From positions 124,001 through 188,000 of the forward strand of contig NZ_CANLXP010000002.1 in the NCBI RefSeq assembly GCF_947495145.1: a DNA stretch of 64,000 nt, given 5' to 3'. The notes beneath the pieces are model-generated. The model did no database searches. It was not told where the DNA came from and worked only from the letters and a program-made list of their open reading frames with translations. This stretch comes from an uncultured Arthrobacter sp. Its GTDB lineage: Bacteria > Actinomycetota > Actinomycetes > Actinomycetales > Micrococcaceae. This document shows positions 49,901 through 57,823 of the stretch, piece after piece. Made by a program: the position numbers and the translations under genes. Position 1 is the first letter of the stretch. Each line of letters starts with the position of its first letter.

Positions 49901-51367
49901 GTCCTCCAGCCGGGAAAGCAGCAGGCCTGCCGCTGCCGGTCCGGCCGCGAGATGGTCACCGGTCAGCGGACTGTGGACGGAGCCGGCGTGCGGAAGCCAC
50001 TGCAGCCAACCCCACCGTTCCTTCGACTGGACTGAGGTGAGGCCGACGACGGCCAACTCGGCAGGTGAGTGCAGACCGATTGCCTGCACCACCAGACCAC
50101 GCGCGACGTCGTCAACCACCCCGCGTGCCCCGGCGACACCGAGCGCTCCCGCCAGGCGCAGGTTCGCGACGATCGGCACGTCGTCAATGTAGGCGTACTC
50201 CTCCGCTGCGTCGCGGATCTCCTCCGAGAATTCGGGCAGGGTCTCGGAGCCGGCCGGTTCCGCCAGCTCGATCCGCGAGGGAGCCCGGCCGGTTCCAAAG
50301 CGCAGGGTGAGGAAGAAGTCATGCTCGGGACGGTGCGTCCACAGCAGTGGCCCAAGCTTGTAGATGGCGTCGACAGTGTCCGCGACAGAGGGCGCTTCGG
50401 CGTGCCGGACGGCCCGCTCCACCTTCCGCGTCCGTTCGATGTCGCTGCGGAAGAATGCCATCGAGTCATGAAACTGCGCTACGGCTTCCCGAAAGGTGCG
50501 CTTCGCGTTGATCCGCTGGTCCAGGTAGCTGCCGACCAGGATCATCGGCATCATGAGGATGAAAATCAGGCTGAACGGGCTGCGGGTAATGGAGAACATG
50601 ATGGCGCCCAGCAGGATCGGCGCGATCAGCAGCAGGTAGGGGAACCGCATAGGGTTCGGCCGCCGCGGACCCGCCGGAATCTGTTTCGGCTTTTCATCAA
50701 AGGCCGGCACGACCCGCGGCGACCGGTTGAACTCGACGACCGGGTTGGTGGGATCCGAGGAGTAGGCGCGGGTCAGCGGTACCACGGCAAGGGTGGTGTC
50801 CCCCAGCGTGATCTCATCCGCGCTGGTCAGCGCTGACCGGGCCACCCTCGTGCCGCCCATGACCAGACCGTTGGCGGAGTTCGTGTCGATGATCTCGATG
50901 CCGTCGGCAACGTTGATTCGCGCATGCCGTTTGGACATCATCGGATCGGAGAACCGGATGTCGCAGTTGCGGTCCCGGCCCAGGTAGCTGGCGCCGGCCG
51001 GCAGCGAAAACTCCTTGCCGGCGTCGGGCCCCGAAAGCACGCGCAGCGTGGCGACGGCCGGCCCCCGGTCCTGGCCGGGCACGTTAAATTGGTCGCTGAC
51101 CCGGCTGATCGTTACGGCGGATCCCGGCCGCAGACCCGACTCAAAGAGGCTGACGTCAGGATTGAGCGTCCGGCCGCGCATGCCGCCGGCAACGTAGGAC
51201 TCCTCGACCGTCAGGGACAACTCACCGGGAGGTTCAGCCCCAGCGCGCGCCGGATCAGCCACATACAGCTCGCGGGCAACATCGCTTACGGTAGCGAGCC
51301 CGTCCACGGTGACGGCGAGATCCTTGGCAGGGTCAGGGTCACGCCGCAGGGTGAGACGCAGCAACAT
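46928..51367 (-). CDS. EssC/EccC-like type VII secretion ATPase with N-terminal FHA domain (FtsK/SpoIIIE)
   Basis: The 1479-residue protein has a beta-rich N-terminal region (1-90), a canonical FHA domain at 106-198 (Gly130-Arg131, SKRHARI at 145-151, TNSANG), two membrane helices at about 242-283 and three P-loop modules. Module 1 is intact: GGTTGAGKSE at 696-705, the EccC hallmark FVDYKGGAAF at 727-736, and LVIVVDEF at 798-805. Module 2 has GSGGSGKST (1021-1029) but LLLVDG lacks the Walker B Glu. Module 3 has GPPGSGRTV (1299-1307), with Arg for Lys. This matches the EssC architecture. It probably exports the neighbouring WXG100 protein, with its FHA domain reading phosphothreonine marks from the local kinase (inference). 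Confidence 0.93.
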   Translation of the reverse strand: MLLRLTLRRDPDPAKDLAVTVDGLATVSDVARELYVADPARAGAEPPGELSLTVEESYVAGGMRGRTLNPDVSLFESGLRPGSAVTISRVSDQFNVPGQDRGPAVATLRVLSGPDAGKEFSLPAGASYLGRDRNCDIRFSDPMMSKRHARINVADGIEIIDTNSANGLVMGGTRVARSALTSADEITLGDTTLAVVPLTRAYSSDPTNPVVEFNRSPRVVPAFDEKPKQIPAGPRRPNPMRFPYLLLIAPILLGAIMFSITRSPFSLIFILMMPMILVGSYLDQRINAKRTFREAVAQFHDSMAFFRSDIERTRKVERAVRHAEAPSVADTVDAIYKLGPLLWTHRPEHDFFLTLRFGTGRAPSRIELAEPAGSETLPEFSEEIRDAAEEYAYIDDVPIVANLRLAGALGVAGARGVVDDVARGLVVQAIGLHSPAELAVVGLTSVQSKERWGWLQWLPHAGSVHSPLTGDHLAAGPAAAGLLLSRLEDLVSVRSAERSGVGLRGRLDASKELDVPLPVTPSVLVIVEDDAPVDRARLTRVAEAGADVGVHVLWIAGTVAALPAACRDFLFVDGDAANVSGQVRLGELSTPVSCESVDLELAGQLARMLTPVVDVGKPVEDDSDLPRAVSYVTLAGHELVETTTAVADRWSENNSVASRAVPNRKHQGSLRALVGSKGVEPMYLDLKTEGPHALVGGTTGAGKSEFLQSWVLGMAAAYSPDRLTFLFVDYKGGAAFADCVKLPHTVGLVTDLSPHLVRRALTSLRAELHYREHLFNRKKAKDLLAMERDADPETPPSLVIVVDEFAALAREVPEFVDGVVDIAARGRSLGLHLILATQRPSGVIKDNLRANTNLRIALRMADTDDSQDILGTPMAAYFSPSIPGRGAAKTGPGRIQSFQAGYAGGWTTRAPARPRIDVVEMNFGSGARWESAADDVVAEPGGPNDIARIVGNVSQAALELGIKPPRKPWLAELAEAYDFSKLPNPRTDESLLLGVVDDPEHQAQPTVSYQPDVDGNLAILGSGGSGKSTALRTLAIGSAVTVRGGPVQVYGIDCASNGLQMLGQLPHVGAILDGDDSERIGRLLRYLRGIITERADRFAEVKAGSISEYRRLAGRPDEPRILLLVDGITTFRETYEFKGRERHFELFQQIATDGRPMGVHIVVTGERTNSLPPSLASSISRRIILRMAGKDDYSTLGVPRDVLSSSSPPGRGLLDGLEVQLAVFGGNANLELQAREVERMRDAMLRQGVPQAPGVLSLPESIDLDVLPAAQAGSAVIGVDDFNLEPATVAATGAFMVSGPPGSGRTVALVTLAAALQKSSPNVRRIYLGARRSTVASLGLWDEAYATPALVQPELSRLASLADGPEGSVAFFLEGVTEFSDSLAELELSSLVKAAVKAGQWVVGEAETSTWSSAWNLSGPFKSGRRGLLLNPNELDGDTLLNTSLGRTAGNRFIPGRGYVIGRGKAYRLQVATTMGGVD

Positions 51368-51426
51368 ATCAGGAACACTCCGGGTGGTTGAGAGGGGTGA
51401 TTGGGCAGGGACAGCACGCAGAAGCG

Positions 51427-52134
51427 TCAGTCCTCATCCGCCTTGCCCTTCATGGTTTCGAGCAGGGGCAGGTCCTCGGGCGTGACGATATGGGAGGTCA
51501 CCGCGTGCTCAACGAGCCGGGCACGGCGGTTGGTGGCGAGTTTCCCACCGCCGCCGCGCAGGCCCACAACCCCCACCCGGTCCAGTTTGTCGCACACATT
51601 GTCGAGCTTGCGGTTGAACTTGGTCAGCGCCCACCCGAGCCGCTGGGCGGCAGCCGACGACGACGGGATGGAACTGAACCCGGTCCCTTCACGGCGCAGC
51701 ATGGGTTCGGCGAGCGCAACGATCAGCGCCCGCTGGGAATCGGTGAAGCGCACCGGGCCGATCGTCGTCGTTCCGGAGCCGTCGTCAACCTGGCGTTCCT
51801 GCCGGAAGGCCGGGGTTTTGAGGTGGACGTCGAACTCGTAGGTGGTGGGTCCGGCGGTGAACACCACGCGGGTCTGGCCGAAGACCAGCGGAATCCGTGC
51901 TCCGGGAGCCACCCAGGCCTGCATACCGCCCGTGGTGTCGGCAACGGTGGCCGAGATCATGGTGCCGACGTTGCTAAGCCACCAGATGTCGTTCTGCCGG
52001 GCAATCTGGAGGAACTTGCGGTGCAGGTACGGGTTGTCGTCGACCTCAAGGTCGCCCTCCCGGCCGATGTTGAAAGGCTCATCATCCTTCGGCTCATACC
52101 ACTCGCCGCAAAAATCTATTGCCAGTTCCCCCAC
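51427..52134 (-). CDS. FHA-like protein with C-terminal winged-helix-like domain
   Basis: The 235-residue protein starts GELAIDFCGEWYEPKDDEPF and has an FHA-like fold with NIGREGDLEVDDNPYLHRKF in the position of the FHA Gly-Arg and Ser-x-x-His motifs; the Ser is replaced. The C-terminal 90 residues (DSQRALIVALAEPML, then AQRLGWALTKFNRKLDNVCDKL) look like a winged-helix or similar DNA-binding domain. I do not recognise a named family. GTG 52134 is preceded by AAGGGA and lies 16 bp after the kinase stop. It may be the transcriptional or regulatory output of the kinase system. Confidence 0.7.
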   Translation of the reverse strand: MGELAIDFCGEWYEPKDDEPFNIGREGDLEVDDNPYLHRKFLQIARQNDIWWLSNVGTMISATVADTTGGMQAWVAPGARIPLVFGQTRVVFTAGPTTYEFDVHLKTPAFRQERQVDDGSGTTTIGPVRFTDSQRALIVALAEPMLRREGTGFSSIPSSSAAAQRLGWALTKFNRKLDNVCDKLDRVGVVGLRGGGGKLATNRRARLVEHAVTSHIVTPEDLPLLETMKGKADED

Positions 52135-52150
52135 GGGTATTCCCTTCGAA

Positions 52151-53842
52151 TCACTCAGGCCAGCAGGCACGTTCAGGGTCGGATGCAATTCCGTTTGCCC
52201 GCACTATCTGTATATCAGCGCAGGTGGGACCGTCCGGATTGGCGACGACCGGCGCCTCGGTCTGCACCGTCCGGTCCCAGTCGCCCTCCTCCGTCACGGT
52301 CACCGTGCGGAAACGGTAGACGTCGCCCTCCTGCGGATCGGGGTTGGTCCACGTGAAGACCACATTGTTGCCCGATTCCGCCGCCGTGATGTCGGTGGGC
52401 GTCGGCACAACTCCCTCCACCCCCGCCAGCGCGTCGGGCGGCGGTTGGGTGGGCGGCGCCACCGTGGGCTGGTCCTCCGGCTGCCCATTCACGACGGCGA
52501 ACCCTCCGATGACGACGCCGGCAAGCACCACGAGCCCCAGCAGGATGCCGACAAGCGGGCCCCGCTTGCGCCGAGCAGGCTCGACTCCGTCCGTTCCGTC
52601 GGCCCGGTCGGTCCGGTCGGTTCGTAGCAGTGCATCCGCCGGCCGGTTGACTGTCGTGTCCAGGCGTACCGAGTCGCCGTGCGGATCCCCGCCGCGAAGA
52701 ACTGTGCGGTCCCGCCAGGCATGATCTTCGGTTGCGTCGTTGTCGGCGGCCGGCTGCGCCGCGTGGGAAGAAGCAGCCGACGACGGCGACGGGTACGTGG
52801 GCGCCCCGTCCTGCGCCGGGCGAACGGGCGGCGCGGTGCGTGCGGGCGGCGCGGTGCGTGCCGCCGTCGGGAAAGTGGGTGAGAAGGTTGGGGACTCTGG
52901 ATCGATCGAGATGACCTTGCGCACCCGGGTGGCCTCGGCGGCGTCGTCGTCATTGCGCACGTGCTCGGTCTCATCGAGCACCTCGAAAGGGGTGACGGAG
53001 ATGCCCAGTTCCGTCTGGATCCGCTGCAGCGTGAGCGCGAAGAAGTGCGCGGAGCTGTAGCGGGCGGCCGGGTTCTTCGCCATTGCGGTTGAGAGGGCGA
53101 GCTCGAGAGACTGCGGAACGTCGTCCCGTCCGATCGGTGCCAGCGGCATGGACCCGATGCGGTCCATCAACTGCCGCTGGGCGTTGTCCATGCCCGGGAA
53201 CACAAAGGGTGACCGTCCGGCGAGCAGCGTATAAAGGGTAGCTCCGAGCGACCAGACGTCCATCCGGACGCCGTTCACGCTGCCGCCTTCGAAGGCCTCC
53301 GGCGGGGACCACGGAATGGACATGCCGAGGTCTTCATCTGCGGCGCCGTCAGTGGTGCCGGAAATCCCGAAGTCGGTCAGGGCCGGGCGGTTGTAGTCGG
53401 TCACCAGGATGTTCGCCGGTTTGATGTCGCGGTGCACAATGCCGGCCCGGTGCGCGGACTCCACGGCCGAAGAAACCTGGATGCCGATCGTCAGGGTCTC
53501 GGCGAGGGACAGCCGCGCCTTGCGGTACCGCACGTCGAGGCTGGGCCGGGAGCAGTACTCCATTGCGAGGTAGGAGTGACCGTCGTCGGTGATGTTCGCT
53601 TCGTAGATGGTGACGATGTACGGGTGCGTGGAGAGCTGGGCCATGAGGTTGGCCTCGGACTCGAACGCCTTGCGGGCACCCTCGGTCAGCAGGCCCGACA
53701 CCAGTACTTTCACGGCCACCCGGCGGCGCGGGCGGTCCTGTTCGTACAGGTAGACGTCGGAGAAGCCGCCCGAGCCGAGCAGGCTGATGTAGCGGTAGCC
53801 CGGGATGTGCGGTGGCGGTGCGGCGGCGCGCCGTGAACTCAT
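52151..53842 (-). CDS. Transmembrane Ser/Thr protein kinase with FN3-like sensor domain
   Basis: The 563-residue protein has a kinase domain: Gly-rich loop GSGGFSDV (23-30), Lys45, HRDIKPANIL (137-146) and DFG at 157-159. A Pro/Ala/Ser-rich linker follows, then a membrane helix at about 429-452. The extracellular end (about 478-555) resembles a fibronectin type III domain (DITAAESGNNVVFTWTNPD) and has two Cys (541, 560). It is a PknB-type kinase without PASTA repeats, closest in layout to the bifidobacterial Pkb2 described for PFNA clusters. The ATG overlaps the stop of the FHA gene upstream (ATGA). Confidence 0.9.
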   Translation of the reverse strand: MSSRRAAAPPPHIPGYRYISLLGSGGFSDVYLYEQDRPRRRVAVKVLVSGLLTEGARKAFESEANLMAQLSTHPYIVTIYEANITDDGHSYLAMEYCSRPSLDVRYRKARLSLAETLTIGIQVSSAVESAHRAGIVHRDIKPANILVTDYNRPALTDFGISGTTDGAADEDLGMSIPWSPPEAFEGGSVNGVRMDVWSLGATLYTLLAGRSPFVFPGMDNAQRQLMDRIGSMPLAPIGRDDVPQSLELALSTAMAKNPAARYSSAHFFALTLQRIQTELGISVTPFEVLDETEHVRNDDDAAEATRVRKVISIDPESPTFSPTFPTAARTAPPARTAPPVRPAQDGAPTYPSPSSAASSHAAQPAADNDATEDHAWRDRTVLRGGDPHGDSVRLDTTVNRPADALLRTDRTDRADGTDGVEPARRKRGPLVGILLGLVVLAGVVIGGFAVVNGQPEDQPTVAPPTQPPPDALAGVEGVVPTPTDITAAESGNNVVFTWTNPDPQEGDVYRFRTVTVTEEGDWDRTVQTEAPVVANPDGPTCADIQIVRANGIASDPERACWPE

Positions 53843-55662
53843 CGCAGACCCTCGAAACGCAGGAAGACGTCGTCGCCGAGCTGAGCTACGTCGCCGTCGA
53901 GCAGGAACGCGGTTTCTCCCCCACCCAGGCGGCGAGGCGGCTGGCCCGGACGGATCAGGACGGTGCCGTTGGTGGCCTTGAGGTCGCACAGCAGTACGTG
54001 CCAGCCATCGAGCCGCACCTCCACGTGCGAGCGCGAGATGTCACCGCCGGTGCTGGTGACCTGCACCAGTTTCGGCATGCCCCGGCCCTGCACGCGTGAG
54101 ACTGAGGGCTGCCGTCCGATAATCAGCGACTGGTCCAGCTCCATCACTTCGCCGGTTGAGATGCGCATGGTGCCTAGGCTGGGTCGCGGGACCTCCCGCG
54201 GTTCACCGTCGAGCGGTTGGGAACATTCGCCGCAGTCCGGCGCTTCGGGTGGGTTCGCGTGGCCCTGCGGGCACAGCCGGGCCAGCACCAGCGGCCCGGT
54301 GGCGGGCCGGGACTCGGACGCCGGCTGATTCTGGGCCGATTGGTTCTGGGCTGGCTGAGACTCGGCCGATTGGTTCTGGGCCGGCTGGTTCTGCAGGTCG
54401 CTGCGCATAATCGTCTGGCCATCATGGTCATCCGAGTCGAGCTGGTTCTGGCTCGCGGTTTGGCTCGCCGCCGGGAGTGAGGTCGAGCGTGCGGCCTCTG
54501 GTGCGGCTGCCGCAGGCGGCATAGCTGTTGCCTGAGGTGTCTCATTGACCGACACGGCCGGCGGCTCATCAGTCCGGGCACTCTTGCGCGCCCACGGTAC
54601 TGAGTCGATCAACTGGCCCGGCGCAGACAGTGGGATCGGAGTCGGTTCAGGAGTGCGCTCGGGAGTCGGCTTCGAAGCGGGATCGTTTGAGGACGCCGAC
54701 GACGGCGGCACCGCTGCATCGTGGGACACGCCAGTTCCGGAGGGGGCTGATTCGGCGGACGCCCGCGGCTCCTCTTCCGCATCCGAACCCGCGCGTGCGT
54801 CGTCGTCGTCGTAGGACGAGTTGTCCTCCTCAGGTGGACGCACGGCGGCGTCCTCCACCCGGCGCAGAACCGTCTGGTCCCACAGGTGGTCATAACCGGT
54901 CGTTTGAAGCTCCGGGTCCGGTTCGGATTCCTGGTTCTGGTCATCGCCGACACTGTCAGCACCGTCCCCGATGCGCTGACCATCCTCATCGACGCTGTCG
55001 GTGGAGGTGAGGTAGAGGTTCGGGTTGATCGTCGCGAATTCCTCGGCCTCAACGGCTCCCGTGATCGCCCGTTCGGGATCATCGTCAGCGGTGTCCGCCG
55101 GTTCGGGCACCAGAGGACTGCTCGGTTCGGGCACAGGAGATCCGGCCGGTTCGGGCGTCGGAGTATTGACGGGTTCGGACCCGGCCCGGCCAGTCAATCC
55201 AACGCTGACCCCCGACGAACGAACGATCCCGGCTTCCAGCGGAAACGCTGACACCTCAAACGCAGACGCATCTGCGCCGGCTCCGTCTGTTGCGGCGCTG
55301 AGAATGAAGCGGTCCCCGCCGTCGTCGATAATCCGCTCGGTCCACGTGGTGACGTGCTCGCCGGAAAGCTCGACCGTCGCCGCACCCTGGGCGTAAGTAA
55401 TGCTCAAGTGAACCGGCCCGCGAAGCAGCACATGCAGCCTGTCGGTGTAGGACACCAGGCCGAACGGCGGCATCGACCCAAGATCCTGGCCAAATCCGCC
55501 CGCCACAATCGGCAGCACGGCCTGCAGGTTGGGACTCTCCCCCAACTGGTGCCACAGGCGGTCGAGCACATCCGGCGGAGTGCTCGCGGGCATCAGAACG
55601 ACGACGCCGGAACGCACCACACTGAGCCAGCCCTCCCCCGGGCGGTAACGGACACTGCTCAC
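53839..55662 (-). CDS. FHA domain protein with zinc-ribbon-like motif
   Basis: The 607-residue protein has an N-terminal folded region (about 1-150) of unknown type, a long Asp/Glu/Ser/Pro-rich disordered middle and a Gln-rich repeat (QNQ/SQPAQNQ units, about 425-455). A Cys-x-x-x-His and Cys-x-x-Cys-like pair follows (LCPQGHANPPEAPDCGECSQ), then a canonical C-terminal FHA domain (498-607) with GRQPSVS, SRSHVEV and ATNGT. It probably docks phosphorylated partners, perhaps the adjacent kinase. It overlaps its neighbours by 4 bp on both sides. Confidence 0.87.
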   Translation of the reverse strand: MSSVRYRPGEGWLSVVRSGVVVLMPASTPPDVLDRLWHQLGESPNLQAVLPIVAGGFGQDLGSMPPFGLVSYTDRLHVLLRGPVHLSITYAQGAATVELSGEHVTTWTERIIDDGGDRFILSAATDGAGADASAFEVSAFPLEAGIVRSSGVSVGLTGRAGSEPVNTPTPEPAGSPVPEPSSPLVPEPADTADDDPERAITGAVEAEEFATINPNLYLTSTDSVDEDGQRIGDGADSVGDDQNQESEPDPELQTTGYDHLWDQTVLRRVEDAAVRPPEEDNSSYDDDDARAGSDAEEEPRASAESAPSGTGVSHDAAVPPSSASSNDPASKPTPERTPEPTPIPLSAPGQLIDSVPWARKSARTDEPPAVSVNETPQATAMPPAAAAPEAARSTSLPAASQTASQNQLDSDDHDGQTIMRSDLQNQPAQNQSAESQPAQNQSAQNQPASESRPATGPLVLARLCPQGHANPPEAPDCGECSQPLDGEPREVPRPSLGTMRISTGEVMELDQSLIIGRQPSVSRVQGRGMPKLVQVTSTGGDISRSHVEVRLDGWHVLLCDLKATNGTVLIRPGQPPRRLGGGETAFLLDGDVAQLGDDVFLRFEGLR

Positions 55663-56468
55663 GAACGCTCCGCTTCCGGGTCGCGGGGCGCCGTTGTGTG
55701 GAGGTCAGCATCGCCGTCGACCCAGTGGGCATCCACCACCACAACGGTCACGTTGTCGCGCGCTCCTGACCGGAGGGTTTCCTGCACCAGCGCATCAGCG
55801 GCCTGCTGGGGATCACTCACGGAGCTGAGCACCGTGTAGATACCGTCATCGGATACCTCGGTACTCAGCCCGTCGGAACAGATGAGGATCCGGTCCCCCA
55901 CTTCCACGGGCATGAGCCAGTAGTCGGCCTCTGAATCGTCGCCGGTGCCAAGCGCCCGGGTGATGACGTGACGCCGGGGATGGCCTGCCGCCTGCTCCTG
56001 CGTAATATGGCCGCGGTCGACGAGCTCCTGCACCTCGGAATGGTCAACTGAGATCTGCCCGAACCGGCCCTGGCTCAGCCGATAGGTACGCGAATCGCCC
56101 ACATTGAAGAACAGCCAGTACGGCATCCCCGACTCCTCGACGAAGACGACTCCGGACAGTGTGGTACCCGCCCGGCCGCCCGTCTCGGCACGGATTCGCT
56201 CATCAGCGGTCTGCAGCAGGTCCTCAAGGTCCGAGGCCGAGAAACTCGGTGCGTGCTCACCGATGATGCTGCTCTCCGCCAATGTCCGCACACAGATTCC
56301 GGAGGCAACCTCACCTGCCTCATGCCCGCCCATGCCGTCCGCCACCGCAAAAATCGGTTCAGATGCAATCAGCGAGTCCTCGTTCAGTTGACGCTTGAGT
56401 CCGCGGTCGGACGCGTACCCGACGGTGAGTTTGATATCCCAGTCCTTTGTCTGTTCCGGATTATTCAT
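55659..56468 (-). CDS. PP2C family Ser/Thr protein phosphatase (PrpC-like)
   Basis: The 269-residue phosphatase has the metal ligands Glu30-Asp31 (KRQLNEDSL), Asp44-Gly45 (FAVADGMGGHEAG), LICSDGLSTEV and ARDNVTVVVVDA. It should reverse phosphorylation by the adjacent kinase. The start overlaps the stop of the RDD/FHA gene by 4 bp and its stop overlaps the start of the FHA gene by 4 bp. Confidence 0.95.
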   Translation of the reverse strand: MNNPEQTKDWDIKLTVGYASDRGLKRQLNEDSLIASEPIFAVADGMGGHEAGEVASGICVRTLAESSIIGEHAPSFSASDLEDLLQTADERIRAETGGRAGTTLSGVVFVEESGMPYWLFFNVGDSRTYRLSQGRFGQISVDHSEVQELVDRGHITQEQAAGHPRRHVITRALGTGDDSEADYWLMPVEVGDRILICSDGLSTEVSDDGIYTVLSSVSDPQQAADALVQETLRSGARDNVTVVVVDAHWVDGDADLHTTAPRDPEAERS

Positions 56469-57823
56469 GCCTGTTCCACCTTGAAGCTGTGGTCGCCGAA
56501 GTGCACCGTTGATCCCGGTGCTGCCCAGTAGGGCTGCCCGCCGGGCAGCGGAGTGCGTTCACCATCGGCGCCGGACACCGCACTGCCGTTGGTTGAATGC
56601 CGGTCGGTCACCCAGAGCCTGCCCGCCTCCACCCGCAGGTGCAGGTGGGTTTTCGAAACTGATCGGCCCTCATCCTTGACGGGAATCAATTGCGCAGGCT
56701 CGTTGTCCTTCGCGGCCGGGTTGCGGCCCACCAGCGCTGCAGACTGGAGCACGACGTCGCGTCCGTCGTCGAGCCGGATCCTAACCGCATTGCGCGTGAA
56801 TGGATCTGAGTTCGGGGGCACGGCCGCGGAACGCCGGGACACAACGGTCTCTCCGCCTTCCTCGTCCGGGTGGGCGAAGTCGAAGTCGTGAAGCGGTGCA
56901 GTCCTGCCCGTCGGAACCTTCTCGGACTGGAAGACCACCGGCTCAGGCTGGAACGTGGACTGCTGCGGCTGGGAAACGGCTGGCCCAGGCTGGGAAACGG
57001 CCGGTCCGGGCTGGGAAACGGCCGGCTGCGGCTCCGGCTGGGACGCTCCCGGTGCACGCCGCGAGATAACCGGCGATGGAATCGGCTGCACGGCAGGCGG
57101 CTGCGGTTGCGGGGCGAACGACGACGGTCCGTTGATTCCGCCGGTGACCAGCGGATTGCGCCCGCGCCGGATATCGAACACAAAGGTGCGGGCAGCTTTG
57201 TCATACCAGCCCTGACGCTTGCCGTTCGAATCGAACAGGTTGGAGATCATGACGATCACAAAGCCGATCACCGGAACAATGCCCGACAGCCCGATGATGA
57301 GGTTCCGCAGGAAGACAGCCAGCCACCCGGGGGCAAGGCCCTCCTCATTGGTGGTCCGCAGACCGAACATCAGGTTGCCGAGCGTCTTTCCTGTCCTGGC
57401 TTCCCAACCCCACAGAAAGATCCAGTAGCCAAGCGCGAGGAGGCTGCCTGCACCCGTCACCACAAAGAACATACTGAGATCCACGACGGCGGAGCTCGCC
57501 GACACCTGCTCGTAGCCGATCAACGGCATACCGACGACGGCGGCCAGCCCGGTAATCAGCGCAGGCGGAATACCGTCAACCAGTTTTGCTCCGAGCCGCT
57601 TGCCCGCTGAGCCGTTCTCCAGGTTGAGCTGAGCCATGGTGCCCCGCTGTCCTCCCTCACCGTTCATCCGGGCGTCAGGATGCGCCAGCGCGTTGCCCGG
57701 TGGATCCACTGTACGGACATGGGCGGTGCGATTGGGAATGGAAGCGCCGCAGCGCACGCAATATGCGGTTCCGGGAGCTATCCGGGAGGAGCAGCGCGGG
57801 CACTCCTGAGCAGGTGCCGTCAT
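56465..57823 (-). CDS. Zinc-ribbon, RDD and FHA domain membrane protein
   Basis: The 452-residue protein has an N-terminal zinc ribbon (Cys8, Cys11, Cys22, Cys25), then an RDD domain with several membrane segments (about 75-200; segment RTGKTLGNLMFGLRT). A Pro/Gln-rich linker with SQPGPAV repeats (about 265-300) follows, then a C-terminal FHA domain (LVGRNPAA, SVSKTHLHL, STNGS). This membrane anchor could recruit phosphorylated partners to the membrane. It overlaps both neighbours by 4 bp. Confidence 0.88.
   Translation of the reverse strand: MTAPAQECPRCSSRIAPGTAYCVRCGASIPNRTAHVRTVDPPGNALAHPDARMNGEGGQRGTMAQLNLENGSAGKRLGAKLVDGIPPALITGLAAVVGMPLIGYEQVSASSAVVDLSMFFVVTGAGSLLALGYWIFLWGWEARTGKTLGNLMFGLRTTNEEGLAPGWLAVFLRNLIIGLSGIVPVIGFVIVMISNLFDSNGKRQGWYDKAARTFVFDIRRGRNPLVTGGINGPSSFAPQPQPPAVQPIPSPVISRRAPGASQPEPQPAVSQPGPAVSQPGPAVSQPQQSTFQPEPVVFQSEKVPTGRTAPLHDFDFAHPDEEGGETVVSRRSAAVPPNSDPFTRNAVRIRLDDGRDVVLQSAALVGRNPAAKDNEPAQLIPVKDEGRSVSKTHLHLRVEAGRLWVTDRHSTNGSAVSGADGERTPLPGGQPYWAAPGSTVHFGDHSFKVEQA

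Noticed and set aside
46437-51367. Complete type VII secretion system
   Set aside because: Only the EssC-type ATPase and a WXG100 protein are present. No EccB, EccD, EccE, mycosin, EsaA, EssA or EssB homologue is visible in the window.
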